Positions 8,619 through 18,474 of a stretch of 64,000 bases of DNA are shown here, piece after piece. The position numbers were made by a program, and so were the translations under genes. Origin of the DNA: Tuberibacillus sp. Marseille-P3662. Lineage in GTDB: Bacteria > Bacillota > Bacilli > Bacillales > Sporolactobacillaceae. The stretch covers positions 347,035 through 411,034 of the forward strand of contig NZ_FXBS01000003.1 in the NCBI RefSeq assembly GCF_900178005.1. The letters are read 5' to 3'. The stretch's first letter is position 1, and each line of letters starts with the position of its first letter. The notes under the pieces are model-generated. The model saw nothing but the letters and a program-made list of their open reading frames with translations, did no database searches and was not told where the DNA came from.

Positions 8619-9437
8619 ATGTCGGAGTTTCTTGGCGAAATTGTAGGGACGATGATTTTGATTGTCTTTGGCGGTGGTGTGGTTGCCGGTGTTAATCTGA
8701 AGAAGTCTAATGCTGAAGGGTCAGGTTGGATCGTTATTACGTTTGGTTGGGGGTTTGCAGTGGCCTTCGCTGTCTATGCTGTGGGTCGAATTACAGGAGC
8801 TCACGTTAATCCAGCAGTGACTGTAGGTTTGGCAGCTGCCGGTGCTTTTCCTTGGGCCAAAGTACCAGCCTATATTATTGGTCAAATGATTGGTGCGCTT
8901 ATTGGCGCCTGTATTGTTTATTTGGCCTATTTGCCGCATTGGCGAGAAACAAAGGATCCTGGTGCTAAGCTGGCTGTATTTTCAACAGCACCGGCGATTT
9001 CTCAGCCTTTTGCTAACCTCTTAAATGAGATGATTGGCACATTCATTCTTGTATTTGGGTTGCAATTTATTGGCGCTAATGAATTTACTGAAGGCCTGAA
9101 TCCTCTAATTGTAGGTTTCTTAATCGTGGCCATCGGCATGTCTTTAGGCGGACCAACAGGATATGCAATTAATCCGGCCCGTGACCTTGGACCGCGAATT
9201 GCCCATGCTCTTCTGCCGATTCCAGGGAAAGGAACATCGCATTGGACCTATGCTTGGATCCCGGTTGTTGGACCGATTATTGGGGGGGCGTTTGGCGCAC
9301 TTTTGTATAATGTTCTATTTCAAGACAAAATTTCTGTAGGTTTCTGGATTGTATCAGCAATCGTTCTCATAGTAATTATAGGGGCTATCATTGGTGATAG
9401 AAAAAAGGAAGTCGTTAATACTTCCATGTCAGCTTAA
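8619..9437 (+). CDS. glpF: Glycerol uptake facilitator GlpF
   Basis: A 272-residue aquaglyceroporin with six membrane helices and two NPA boxes: AHVNPAVTVGLA and YAINPARDLGPR. The Asp after the second NPAR (NPARD) is typical of glycerol-conducting channels. The start at 8619 gives the conserved MSEFLGEIVGT N-terminus behind AAGGTGA; the in-frame ATG at 8604 lacks a ribosome site. It is followed at 36 bases by glpK, forming an operon behind a GlpP-type leader and cre site. Confidence 0.94.
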   Translation: MSEFLGEIVGTMILIVFGGGVVAGVNLKKSNAEGSGWIVITFGWGFAVAFAVYAVGRITGAHVNPAVTVGLAAAGAFPWAKVPAYIIGQMIGALIGACIVYLAYLPHWRETKDPGAKLAVFSTAPAISQPFANLLNEMIGTFILVFGLQFIGANEFTEGLNPLIVGFLIVAIGMSLGGPTGYAINPARDLGPRIAHALLPIPGKGTSHWTYAWIPVVGPIIGGAFGALLYNVLFQDKISVGFWIVSAIVLIVIIGAIIGDRKKEVVNTSMSA

Positions 9438-10967
<1,530 letters not shown>

Positions 10968-10980
10968 TATGCAGTTGGCA

Positions 10981-11009
10981 TTTACAATTGAAGCTAATTG
11001 TTATATAAT
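10981..11009 (+). promoter_or_regulatory. glpD promoter
   Basis: TTTACA (10981-10986), a 17-base spacer and TATAAT (11004-11009), followed by AAAATTAAGTTAATAA. The same AATTAAGTTAATAA follows the glpF -10 box, so both leaders begin alike. No cre-like site is apparent here. Confidence 0.7.
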
Positions 11010-11041
11010 AAAATTAAGTTAATAATTTCGGATGAGTTTAT

Positions 11042-11106
11042 GAGAGGCTGCTTAGCCTATGTAGTTGACGGGTAACTATATAGGTTGAAGTGGCCTCTTT
11101 TTTATT
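11042..11106 (+). terminator. glpD leader terminator (GlpP target)
   Basis: A long imperfect hairpin: outer GAGAGGC / GGCCTCT, inner AGCCTATGTAGTT / AACTATATAGGTT, then TTTTTTA. It lies between promoter and gene, as in the glpF leader. Confidence 0.78.
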
Positions 11107-11160
11107 TTTCTCATCTCCTAAGTACGATTAAATGAATAACATGACATAGAGGTGTTCGAA

Positions 11161-12837
11161 ATGACTTTCTCAACATTAAACCGCTCGGAACAGCTACAAG
11201 CCATGGCTGATGATACCCTTGATCTACTAATCATTGGCGGCGGAATTACTGGTACAGGTATTGCTTTGGACGCAAGTGTTCGTGGCCTTAATACTGGTCT
11301 TGTGGAAATGCAGGACTTTGCAGCGGGAACGTCAAGCCGCTCAACTAAATTGGTTCATGGTGGTCTCCGCTATCTTGCTCAATATGAAGTGAAGTTGGTC
11401 GCTGAAGTCGGGAGAGAGCGGGCAATTGTTTATGAAAATGCCCCGCATGTGACAACGCCGCTTTGGATGTTGTTACCGATTTATCGTGACGGTTCTTTCA
11501 GCAAATTCATGACGTCAATCGGTATTTGGATGTACGATTTTCTTGCCAAGGTTAAAAAAAGTGAGCGCCGACAAATGTTAGATCGCGAGACGACCCTTAA
11601 TAAAGCACCGATGCTGCGGAAGGACGGGTTAAAGGGAGGCGGCTATTACGTTGAATACCGGACTGATGATGCTCGTCTGACGCTGGAAACAATGAAAGCT
11701 GCCGCACATCGCGGGGTCAAAGCGTCGAACTATGCCAAAGTTGAAGAACTATTATATGATGACGCGAAGCAGTTACAAGGGGTTCGTGTGGTTGATCAAT
11801 TGACCGGTGAAAATTACAATATCTATGCGAAGAAAATAGTTAACGCGGCAGGGCCGTGGGTTGATACTTTACGTGAACAAGATGGTTCCAAGCAAGGGAA
11901 ATTCTTGCAGTTAACGAAAGGGATTCATATTGTTATTGATGAAGCCGCTTTTCCGCTTAAGCAAGCCGTCTATTTTGATACGACAAACGGCGATGGTCGT
12001 ATGATTTTTGCGATTCCAAGGGAAGGTAAAGTTTATGTTGGAACAACAGATACCACCTATAAAAAAGAAGACTTCTCGAATCCAAAAATGACAGAAGCTG
12101 ATCGTGATTATCTTCTCGAGGCGATTAACGGCCGGTTTTCCGATGTCCATATTCGTCCAGAAGATGTTGAATCAAGTTGGGCCGGGGTTCGACCATTAAT
12201 TTATGAAGAAGGAAAATCAGCGGATGAAATTTCACGTAAAGATGAGATTTTCGTTTCCGATTCTGGTTTAATTACGATTGCCGGAGGTAAATTGACGGGC
12301 TATAGAAAAATGGCGGAACGGGTGCTGGACCTCGTCGGCGAGCAATTGAAAGACGAGGGCCACATGCTCATTGACCAATGTCAGACCGCTCATATCAAAT
12401 TATCGGGTGGTGATGTTGGTGGTGGCGACGGTTTTTCCGATTTTATTCATCGACGAGTTAAGGACGGCAAAAGAATGGGCTTAGAGGAGACAACTGCACG
12501 GCAACTTGTCGAACGTTATGGTTCGAATGTCGGAACGATCTATGATACCATTCACAATATTTCAGATGAGGATGCCGAGCAGTATGGTCTGCCAAAAACC
12601 ATTATGGCTATGGTTCGTTACGGTATTGAGGAAGAAATGACGGCGACATTGCTCGACTTTTTCCTTCGTCGTTCGGGGGCATTGCTGTTCCATATTGATT
12701 GGGTTCGACAATGGAAGGCACCTGTGACCCGGTATATGGCCGATCTTCTAGGTTGGAGTGAGACTGACGTCCAGCGTTTCACTAAGGAACTGGAAGATAT
12801 GCTGCACCAAGCGTCAACGCCGATGAAGGATGAATAG
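11161..12837 (+). CDS. glpD: Aerobic glycerol-3-phosphate dehydrogenase GlpD
   Basis: A 558-residue FAD enzyme at the membrane that oxidises glycerol-3-phosphate to dihydroxyacetone phosphate and reduces quinone. The FAD fingerprint is LLIIGGGITGTGIALDA. Downstream are GTSSRSTKLVHGGLRYLAQYE, AAGPWVDTLRE and the C-terminal ITIAGGKLTGYRKMAE, all typical of GlpD. ATG at 11161 is used because AGAGGTG sits six bases before it; GTG at 11152 overlaps that site. It has its own promoter and attenuator. Confidence 0.96.
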   Translation: MTFSTLNRSEQLQAMADDTLDLLIIGGGITGTGIALDASVRGLNTGLVEMQDFAAGTSSRSTKLVHGGLRYLAQYEVKLVAEVGRERAIVYENAPHVTTPLWMLLPIYRDGSFSKFMTSIGIWMYDFLAKVKKSERRQMLDRETTLNKAPMLRKDGLKGGGYYVEYRTDDARLTLETMKAAAHRGVKASNYAKVEELLYDDAKQLQGVRVVDQLTGENYNIYAKKIVNAAGPWVDTLREQDGSKQGKFLQLTKGIHIVIDEAAFPLKQAVYFDTTNGDGRMIFAIPREGKVYVGTTDTTYKKEDFSNPKMTEADRDYLLEAINGRFSDVHIRPEDVESSWAGVRPLIYEEGKSADEISRKDEIFVSDSGLITIAGGKLTGYRKMAERVLDLVGEQLKDEGHMLIDQCQTAHIKLSGGDVGGGDGFSDFIHRRVKDGKRMGLEETTARQLVERYGSNVGTIYDTIHNISDEDAEQYGLPKTIMAMVRYGIEEEMTATLLDFFLRRSGALLFHIDWVRQWKAPVTRYMADLLGWSETDVQRFTKELEDMLHQASTPMKDE

Positions 12838-12868
12838 GAGAGGGCATGCAACGTTAATAAAATAATAA

Positions 12869-12903
12869 AAAAAGCAGAGACCCAAGCGGTCTCTGCTTTT
12901 TTT
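12869..12903. terminator. Bidirectional terminator between glpD and ndh
   Basis: A stem AAAGCAGAGACC / GGTCTCTGCTTT with A- and T-runs on the two sides, between convergent genes. Confidence 0.88.
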
Positions 12904-12918
12904 GACGTCAAGTCAATT

Positions 12919-14097
12919 TTAGTAAGCCAAGGAAAATAGGCCTTTAATATGGGATAAGTAGCGAACGTTACTGGCTTGTTTCATCATAGATGCAGGCATA
13001 CCTTTTAATTGGGTATTGTTGGCACCCACTGTCGCGATACCATCCTTGCGGCCAAGACTAGCCAGCGTCCCTGACATAACAGGATCGAAAGTATCGAAGG
13101 CCTTATCTTTTAAGTAAGCATAGAGATTGTAGCCAATGAGTTCACCCATTTGCCAAGAAATTTGGGCTGTTGGTGGATATGGCTTGCCATCTTCCTTCAT
13201 AACAACGGCGCTGTCACCAGCTACAAAGATGTTGTCATGGGAATTGGATTGCAAGTAATCATTCACAACGGCGCGGCCGCGGTTAACTTCAATGCCGGAA
13301 TCAGCAACTACCGGGTTGCCTTGGACACCGCCTGTCCAAACTAATGTTTTCGCATTGATGGTTTGACCATCTTTTAGTTCGACAGCGTCGCCTTCAACCT
13401 TTGTTACAGGAAGACCGGTCAAAAATTGGACACCGCGGGCTTCTAAGCTGGAAGTTGCACGTTCAATTAATTCTTCTGAGAATCCAGGAAGAATGGATGG
13501 GGCCGCTTCGACACACATGAGTGAGATGTCATTAGGGTCGACACCATATTTTTTCGTTAGCTCTGGCATAAGATCAGCAAATTCACCGACAAGTTCAACA
13601 CCGGTTAGACCACCGCCGCCGACAATGAAAGTGGCATCGGCTTTATTCTTCGTTTGCGCATATTCGCGAATGCGATTTTCGACGTGTTTACGGATACGAT
13701 TGGCATCGTCTACAGATTTTAGAAGGAAACTGTTCTCTTCCAATCCTGGTATGCCGAAGAAGGCCGTATGACTGCCGAGGGCCACAACAAGAGCATCATA
13801 ATTTAATGTGCCGCCATTTGAAAGCGCCACTTCTTGTTTGTCTGGTGAGACTTCTTTGACGTTGGCCACTTTAAGCTCCACATTTTTGCCTTTGAGCAGC
13901 TTTTCTAATGGTAGAGCAACGGCTTTTTCATCGACGTTGCCCGCGGCCAGACGATGAAGTTCTGTTATGATTTGATGCGTTGGATAGCGGTTAACGACTG
14001 TGACATAAGCGTCGTCTGCACTTAAATGTTCACGTACGGTTAAAGCAGACAACAATCCGCCATAGCCGCCGCCTAATATGACAATATGTTTAGACAT
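12919..14097 (-). CDS. ndh: Type II NADH dehydrogenase (NDH-2)
   Basis: A 392-residue single-subunit NADH:quinone oxidoreductase on the inner membrane face. It has an FAD-binding motif (IVILGGGYGGLLSAL), a second Rossmann motif for NADH (FIVGGGGLTGVELVGEFADL), and the FAD/quinone segment DNIFVAGDSAVV followed by PTAQISWQMGE. ATG at 14097 has CGGAGG at proper distance; the upstream in-frame ATG does not. It is the second gene behind the DUF1641 gene. This order matches the Rex-controlled yjlC-ndh operon of B. subtilis, and a Rex-like operator lies upstream. Confidence 0.93.
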   Translation of the reverse strand: MSKHIVILGGGYGGLLSALTVREHLSADDAYVTVVNRYPTHQIITELHRLAAGNVDEKAVALPLEKLLKGKNVELKVANVKEVSPDKQEVALSNGGTLNYDALVVALGSHTAFFGIPGLEENSFLLKSVDDANRIRKHVENRIREYAQTKNKADATFIVGGGGLTGVELVGEFADLMPELTKKYGVDPNDISLMCVEAAPSILPGFSEELIERATSSLEARGVQFLTGLPVTKVEGDAVELKDGQTINAKTLVWTGGVQGNPVVADSGIEVNRGRAVVNDYLQSNSHDNIFVAGDSAVVMKEDGKPYPPTAQISWQMGELIGYNLYAYLKDKAFDTFDPVMSGTLASLGRKDGIATVGANNTQLKGMPASMMKQASNVRYLSHIKGLFSLAY

Positions 14098-14138
14098 AAT
14101 CATCCTCCGTTCTTCATTTGTTCGTGATCATGATAATA

Positions 14139-14588
14139 TTACTGTTGTTTCCGCTCTTGTTCGTCCATAATGGTGAGGTAAGCTTGCGCAAAGCGGAATA
14201 GCTTTTGGGCTTGTGGATCTTTGAGCAATCTTAATAGACCAAAAAGTCCAATGGTTTCTTCGCTGTCCTCAGCACGTTCTTTTGCTTCAATAGCATTGGC
14301 AGCAACCTCTTTTGCTTTGCCTTGCAAAGGATCAAGAACTTCTTGAAAACCTCCTTTGAAGTCTTCCTTAAGGACATCATCCGTTGCTAAGGATTGAACC
14401 GTGTCGTAGGACTTTGTTAGCACAGTCACCAATTCTGTTAACTTCGGAAGATTCTCGATGAGAACCGTCAATGACTGTTGAACTTCAGGGTTCAACAGTT
14501 GATCAAGCACATCACGTTGGACTTGACTTGAAGTCTGTTGTGCGGCAGCTTGATTTTCAGAAGGCTGTTGATTCGATGTTTCTGACAT
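14139..14588 (-). CDS. yjlC: DUF1641 family protein (YjlC-like)
   Basis: A 149-residue soluble, largely helical protein. The first 25 residues are Gln/Ser-rich and disordered. The DUF1641 core then follows (LIENLPKLTELVTVLTKSYD, GLFGLLRLLKDPQAQKLFRF). No enzyme motif is visible. DUF1641 proteins accompany NADH or formate dehydrogenases in Bacilli, and this one immediately precedes ndh on the same strand. The role is not known from sequence. The start follows AAAGGAGACATCGGCT. Confidence 0.82.
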   Translation of the reverse strand: MSETSNQQPSENQAAAQQTSSQVQRDVLDQLLNPEVQQSLTVLIENLPKLTELVTVLTKSYDTVQSLATDDVLKEDFKGGFQEVLDPLQGKAKEVAANAIEAKERAEDSEETIGLFGLLRLLKDPQAQKLFRFAQAYLTIMDEQERKQQ

Positions 14589-14704
14589 AGCCGATGTCTC
14601 CTTTGCTATAAAATGATACCGCTACGAATATATAGTTATTAAGATGATTCCAATAACTGCAGCGGTTTTTGACAAACACCTTGTGCTGTTAGTGATTCAC
14701 TTCC

Positions 14705-14722
14705 TTGTGTAATAGTGCACAA
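14705..14722. promoter_or_regulatory. Rex-like operator upstream of yjlC-ndh
   Basis: TTGTGTAATAGTGCACAA fits the Rex half-sites TTGTG-N8-CACAA, with flanking C/G extending the dyad to 20 bases. It lies about 115 bases upstream of yjlC. Rex represses B. subtilis yjlC-ndh when NADH is low, so both the site and the target agree. Confidence 0.72.
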
Positions 14723-15065
14723 GTGAAAATAAATAAAATCTATTCACTCTTATGCTTGAAATGAGAGAACAGATATCATTCGCTTTTATACTCATCGCCA
14801 ACATCAAAAAGTGCTTGTTTGGACTAGTTAAGAAGCGCTAAGTTGACGTAAGCCTCCTTGAGCTTCTTATTTTATAATAACATTTTTATTAAAAAAAATA
14901 CATATCCGAAATCGTTATTAAGAGTGATACGACATCTATTGAATTTATAAGGGGTGGGTAAACATACGACAATAGTTGGTGATTGAGCAGAAAGATTTTA
15001 TCACGTTCAAAATTTTCGTATGATTGATTTAATCAGTTATTGATGTAAGGTGATGAAGTCATTCT
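14723..15065. other. Non-coding stretch between yjlC and the MFS gene
   Basis: No convincing reading frame. An inverted repeat AAGAAGC ... GCTTCTT spans about 14831-14868 and is followed by ATTTTATAATAA. It could be a weak terminator or a leader structure of the MFS gene. AT-rich sequence around 14880 could hold promoters for either side. Confidence 0.4.
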
Positions 15066-16421
15066 ATGTCCGAATTAATTAAAAGACCAAAGTCATGGGT
15101 TCTAGTCTTGACCATTGGCCTTGGTACGCTGCTTAATCCTTTGAACTCATCTATGATCGCTGTGGCGTTAACGCGGCTTCAAAGTGAATTCCAGTTGTCA
15201 TTTGCTGATGCGTCTTGGTTAATTTCTGCCTTTTACTTAGCAAGTGCGGCTGCCCAGCCTGTTACAGGCAAACTCAGTGATATGTTCGGTCCGAAACGTT
15301 TATTTTTGGCAGGACTTGTTGTCGTTGCTCTGGCATCGCTTCTTGCGCCGTTTTCTCCCAGTTTTGGTTGGTTAATCGTGTTTCGCGTGCTCCAAGCTAT
15401 TGGCAGTTCAACGTTATTTCCAAGTGGTATGTCTATGGTCAGAACAAGTATTACAGAGGGGCAAGGGAAAGCATTGGCAGCACTCGCGGTATTTTCATCA
15501 ACGTCCGCTGCTTTCGGCCCTTCAATCGGTGGCTTTTTAATTGAATCATGGGATTGGCCAGCGATTTTTTTAGTTAACTTTCCGTTCATTATTGTCTCGT
15601 TTTTGATGGCTATTTTTGTTTTACCTAATAAGGGAATGGGAAAAATTGAACTCGGCCGCATTGATTTCGGCGGCATCGTTTTGTTTAGTGTCAGTATGAT
15701 TAGCTTTATTCTGTTTCTATTTTCTTTAAAGACAGATATTCGCTGGTGGACCTTATTTATTCTGATCATTGCCGGAAGCAGTTTCTATCTTTATGAAAAA
15801 CGCCGGCATGAGCCTTTTATTGATTTGGATGCATTGAAGAAGAACGTGAATGTGACATTGATCTATGTTCAGTTCATGAGTATCAATCTTATTTTTTATT
15901 GTTACTTTTTTGGCTTACCTACCTTTTTGCAACAGGTTCGAAATTATAGCAGTGGGAGAGCGGGGATCATCATGTTGGCGATGGCTGGTTGTGGCGTGAT
16001 TGTGGCCCCGCTTGCTGGCCGGTGGATTGATCTTCGCGGTTCCAAGCCGTCATTATTAGCAGGAGCGGTAACGATTTTAGTTGGAACGGGTTTGATCTTG
16101 ACATTGAATCAAGCTTCACCGCTATGGTGGTTGATCATCATCATGGTTATTCTTGGAATTAGTAATGGTTTCAATAATATCTCAATGCAGACAGCACTCT
16201 ATGAGCAAGTGAATGCTGAAGAAACGGGAACGGCCTCAGGATTGTTCCAAACAAGTCGTTACTTGGGTTCAATTTTATCATCTACGTTGCTCGGACTGTT
16301 ATTTAATACTCATTTAGATATTACCCACCTCCATTATGTGGCAATGGTTTGTCTGGCTGTGAGTGTGCTCGTTGTTTGTCTAGGCCTACGGCACCCAAGC
16401 CGACAATCTGCAAGAAATTAA
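15066..16421 (+). CDS. MFS drug/metabolite exporter (DHA2-like)
   Basis: A 451-residue membrane protein with 12-14 hydrophobic segments. Family marks are LNSSMIAVALTRL with SWLISAFYLASAAAQPVTGKLSD (motif A region with GKLSDMFGPKR), FRVLQAIGSSTLFPSG and the motif C-like AAFGPSIGGFLIE in segment 5. These fit the proton-coupled DHA exporters of the EmrB/QacA type. It stands alone, with no regulator gene beside it. The substrate cannot be predicted. Confidence 0.85.
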   Translation: MSELIKRPKSWVLVLTIGLGTLLNPLNSSMIAVALTRLQSEFQLSFADASWLISAFYLASAAAQPVTGKLSDMFGPKRLFLAGLVVVALASLLAPFSPSFGWLIVFRVLQAIGSSTLFPSGMSMVRTSITEGQGKALAALAVFSSTSAAFGPSIGGFLIESWDWPAIFLVNFPFIIVSFLMAIFVLPNKGMGKIELGRIDFGGIVLFSVSMISFILFLFSLKTDIRWWTLFILIIAGSSFYLYEKRRHEPFIDLDALKKNVNVTLIYVQFMSINLIFYCYFFGLPTFLQQVRNYSSGRAGIIMLAMAGCGVIVAPLAGRWIDLRGSKPSLLAGAVTILVGTGLILTLNQASPLWWLIIIMVILGISNGFNNISMQTALYEQVNAEETGTASGLFQTSRYLGSILSSTLLGLLFNTHLDITHLHYVAMVCLAVSVLVVCLGLRHPSRQSARN

Positions 16422-16531
16422 ATGCCTTTGTGGTCCGACTTAAGACTGAATGCTGATACATCTACAGAGCGTTTTATTTATTTTCATTTTCATTTATTCT
16501 AAGTGAAAAGGATAGTTTAGGGGCGAATAAA

Positions 16532-17272
16532 ATGGAACGAGAAAAATTAAGGGACCTAGACATTTCCGGTAGTGGGAGTGTTGCCGGTGGTCTTTATGAC
16601 TCGGTTGACATCAGCGGGTCGGGAAAAGTTACGGGGGATATTGAATGTAGAACATTTGATGCTTCGGGTTCGAGTCATGTGAAAGGGGATATCCATACTC
16701 ATTCTTTTGATTTGAGTGGGTCATCGCATGTTCATGGTGATGTGACGGCGGTCACGATTGATAGCAGTGGCAGTAGCCATATTTCAGGTCATGTTATTAC
16801 TGACCAGCTCGAAAGTAGTGGAGCGATGCGCGTGGGTAAGGATCTCACGGGAAAAACACTTGATATCAGTGGGTTCGTCACAATTGGCGGGGACTGTACG
16901 GCAGATCTCTTCAATGCCCAAGGTGCCTTCACCGTGGGTGGTGTGCTTAATGCTAATACCATTGATGTTCGTCTGGACCATGATGCTAAAGCGGATAAAA
17001 TACTAGGAGAATCGATTCAAATTCGTAAGCGACAACGCTGGTCATTTATTAGTAAACTATTAGATCTGTTTCTAACAGAACGTGCCTTAAAAGCTGATTT
17101 GATTGAAGGACATTATATCATTCTAGAGAACACCGTTGCCAAAATTGTGCGCGGCGACAATGTTTATATTGGCCGTGGGTGTGATATTGATGTTGTGGAA
17201 TATAGCACAGATTGCCATGTTAATGATGATGCTGATGTGGCAACGCAGCGGAAAATAGATTGCAGTGGATAA
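16532..17272 (+). CDS. Polymer-forming cytoskeletal protein (bactofilin-like)
   Basis: A 246-residue protein. Its first 150 residues consist of repeated beta-helix coils with the pattern SGSG(S)xVxGD: DISGSGSVAGG, DISGSGKVTGD, DASGSSHVKGD, DLSGSSHVHGD, DSSGSSHISGH. This is the bactofilin/DUF583 signature; related Bacillus proteins are YhbE and YhbF. The C-terminal third (RKRQRWSFISKLLDLFL, then AKIVRGDNVYIGRGCDIDVV) departs from the repeat. No membrane helix is present. The start follows TTAGGGGCGAATAAA. A role as a cytoskeletal scaffold is known for the family only. Confidence 0.82.
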   Translation: MEREKLRDLDISGSGSVAGGLYDSVDISGSGKVTGDIECRTFDASGSSHVKGDIHTHSFDLSGSSHVHGDVTAVTIDSSGSSHISGHVITDQLESSGAMRVGKDLTGKTLDISGFVTIGGDCTADLFNAQGAFTVGGVLNANTIDVRLDHDAKADKILGESIQIRKRQRWSFISKLLDLFLTERALKADLIEGHYIILENTVAKIVRGDNVYIGRGCDIDVVEYSTDCHVNDDADVATQRKIDCSG

Positions 17273-17277
17273 AAATC

Positions 17278-17306
17278 TTGAATGTTAACGTTTACCATGT
17301 TATAAA
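17278..17306 (+). promoter_or_regulatory. thiT promoter
   Basis: TTGAAT, 17 bases, TATAAA, ending about 20 bases before the TPP aptamer. Confidence 0.6.
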
Positions 17307-17325
17307 AAAGATAACTGAATAAACG

Positions 17326-17416
17326 CATCACTAGGGGAGCAGTTTTGCTGAGAGTGAACGGTTTACCGTTCTGACCCTTCGAACCTGTTAGTTAATGCTA
17401 GCGGAGGGATGTGATG
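17326..17416 (+). promoter_or_regulatory. TPP riboswitch (THI element)
   Basis: The conserved core is readable: CTAGGGGAGC, GCTGAGAGTGAA, CTGACCCTTCGAACCTG and the 3' GCGGAGGGATG. The closing P1 helix is CATCAC / GTGATG. It controls the thiamine transporter gene thiT downstream. Confidence 0.95.
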
Positions 17417-17450
17417 AAGACAGGTATGTCCGAGTTCCTGTCTCTGTGGT

Positions 17451-17493
17451 CTCCTATGGGTGCGTTGTCTAACTCAACATAGGAGGTTTTTTT
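17451..17493 (+). terminator. Terminator/ribosome-site hairpin of the thiT leader
   Basis: The stem CTCCTATG...GTTG / CAAC-ATAGGAG is followed by TTTTTTT. The 3' arm contains AGGAGG, the thiT ribosome site, and the T-run is its spacer to ATG at 17494. One hairpin could therefore stop transcription or hide the ribosome site. Confidence 0.75.
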
Positions 17494-18123
17494 ATGAAAA
17501 ATATGCGTCTTCACGCGATGATTGAAGCGGCGATTTTAGCATCCATGGCTATGGTGCTGGACCTTCTTCCGTCCATTCAATTGACCGCGGGTATATCAAT
17601 ATCATTCTCCATGATCCCCGTTTTTGTTGTCGCATTGCGTTGGGGCTTTAGAACAGGAATGCTTTCTGGACTTTTGTGGGGCGTTTTACAAGTCGTCTTG
17701 GGTGATGCCACCATCCTTTACATCGTTCAAGCGTTCATTGAGTACTTGATTGCCTTTCCTTTAGTAGGTGTTGCTGGTCTATTTGTATATAAAGTCCAAC
17801 AACAAATCGCTGAAGACAAAAAACGCCCGGCTGTCATTATGGTTTTATTGGCTATTTTTCTTGGAAGCTTCGCACGTTATTTTTGCCACTTTATTGCTGG
17901 TGTTTACTTTTTTGATCAATATGCACCTGAAAATATGTCGGCCGTTTGGTACTCTTTCGTCATAAACGGGACGACGATGATTTTGACGTTTATTTTATGC
18001 GCCATCGTCATGTCGGGACTGATCTTAGTATCGCCCCGTTTCCTTGTTAACCGCTCATTAGCATGGCCTGACCGTGGACTCGGAAAGTCATTTGGTAATA
18101 ACTTGAAGAATATAAAACGTTGA
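17494..18123 (+). CDS. thiT: ECF transporter S component for thiamine (ThiT)
   Basis: A 209-residue membrane protein with six helices, the thiamine-binding S component that works with the shared EcfAA'T module (not in this window). Family features include QLTAGISISFSMIPVFVVALRWG, GLLWGVLQVVLGDATIL and the conserved AQFIEY-like stretch VQAFIEYLIAFPL. The C-terminal insert is basic. A TPP riboswitch directly upstream confirms the thiamine link. Confidence 0.94.
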   Translation: MKNMRLHAMIEAAILASMAMVLDLLPSIQLTAGISISFSMIPVFVVALRWGFRTGMLSGLLWGVLQVVLGDATILYIVQAFIEYLIAFPLVGVAGLFVYKVQQQIAEDKKRPAVIMVLLAIFLGSFARYFCHFIAGVYFFDQYAPENMSAVWYSFVINGTTMILTFILCAIVMSGLILVSPRFLVNRSLAWPDRGLGKSFGNNLKNIKR

Positions 18124-18137
18124 TGACGCCCATATTA
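18108..18137 (+). promoter_or_regulatory. Sigma-G-like (forespore) promoter of the DUF1657 gene
   Basis: GAATA (18108-18112), an 18-base spacer and CATATTA (18131-18137) match the published sigma-G pattern GHATR / CATNHTA at every position. It begins inside the end of thiT and ends 21 bases before the DUF1657 start. Confidence 0.6.
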
Positions 18138-18158
18138 TGGGGCGAAAGGAGGTTTATT

Positions 18159-18365
18159 ATGACGGTCGGAACAAAGATTGAACAAACAATTGCTAGCTGT
18201 GAGAGTACATTAGCCAATTTAAAAAGTTTTTCTTTAGAAACTCAGGATCAAAATGCGAAACAAATGTTTCAAAACCTTTCTCAACAACAGCAAACCATCT
18301 TAGATAATCTAAATGCACGGCTCCAATATGTTCAAAGTCAAGAACCCCAATATAAGCAAAATTAA
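18159..18365 (+). CDS. DUF1657 protein (spore-associated family)
   Basis: A 68-residue helical protein matching DUF1657: MTVGTKIEQTIASCESTLAN, then QMFQNLSQQQQTILDNLNAR. The start is ATG at 18159, behind AAAGGAGG; longer in-frame starts back to 18120 lack such a site. DUF1657 genes usually occur in spoVA-type sporulation operons together with DUF421 genes, and a DUF421 gene follows here. The sigma-G-like promoter supports forespore expression. Molecular role unknown. Confidence 0.85.
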   Translation: MTVGTKIEQTIASCESTLANLKSFSLETQDQNAKQMFQNLSQQQQTILDNLNARLQYVQSQEPQYKQN

Positions 18366-18386
18366 AAACATAAAAGACAAAACATC

Positions 18387-18425
18387 ACACCCCTTGTTGT
18401 GGAAACGATAGGGGTGTTTCATTTT
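18387..18425 (+). terminator. Terminator after the DUF1657 gene
   Basis: ACACCCC / GGGGTGT stem followed by TTCATTTT, 22 bases after the stop. Confidence 0.7.
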
Positions 18426-18427
18426 AA

Positions 18428-18456
18428 GCATAAATTGAAAGGTTTGATGCAAAATA
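18428..18456 (+). promoter_or_regulatory. Possible sigma-G/F-like promoter of the DUF421 gene
   Basis: GCATA (18428-18432), 17 bases, CAAAATA (18450-18456), one mismatch to CATNHTA. The start codon lies 18 bases further on. Confidence 0.4.
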
Positions 18457-18474
18457 TTGATGAGGTGAACGTTC

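Noticed and set aside
12618..12911. 97-codon minus-strand frame opposite the end of glpD
   Set aside because: Shadow of glpD; it crosses the bidirectional terminator.
14831..14872. Possible T-box or riboswitch before the MFS gene
   Set aside because: There is an inverted repeat but no T-box sequence, specifier loop or known aptamer core.
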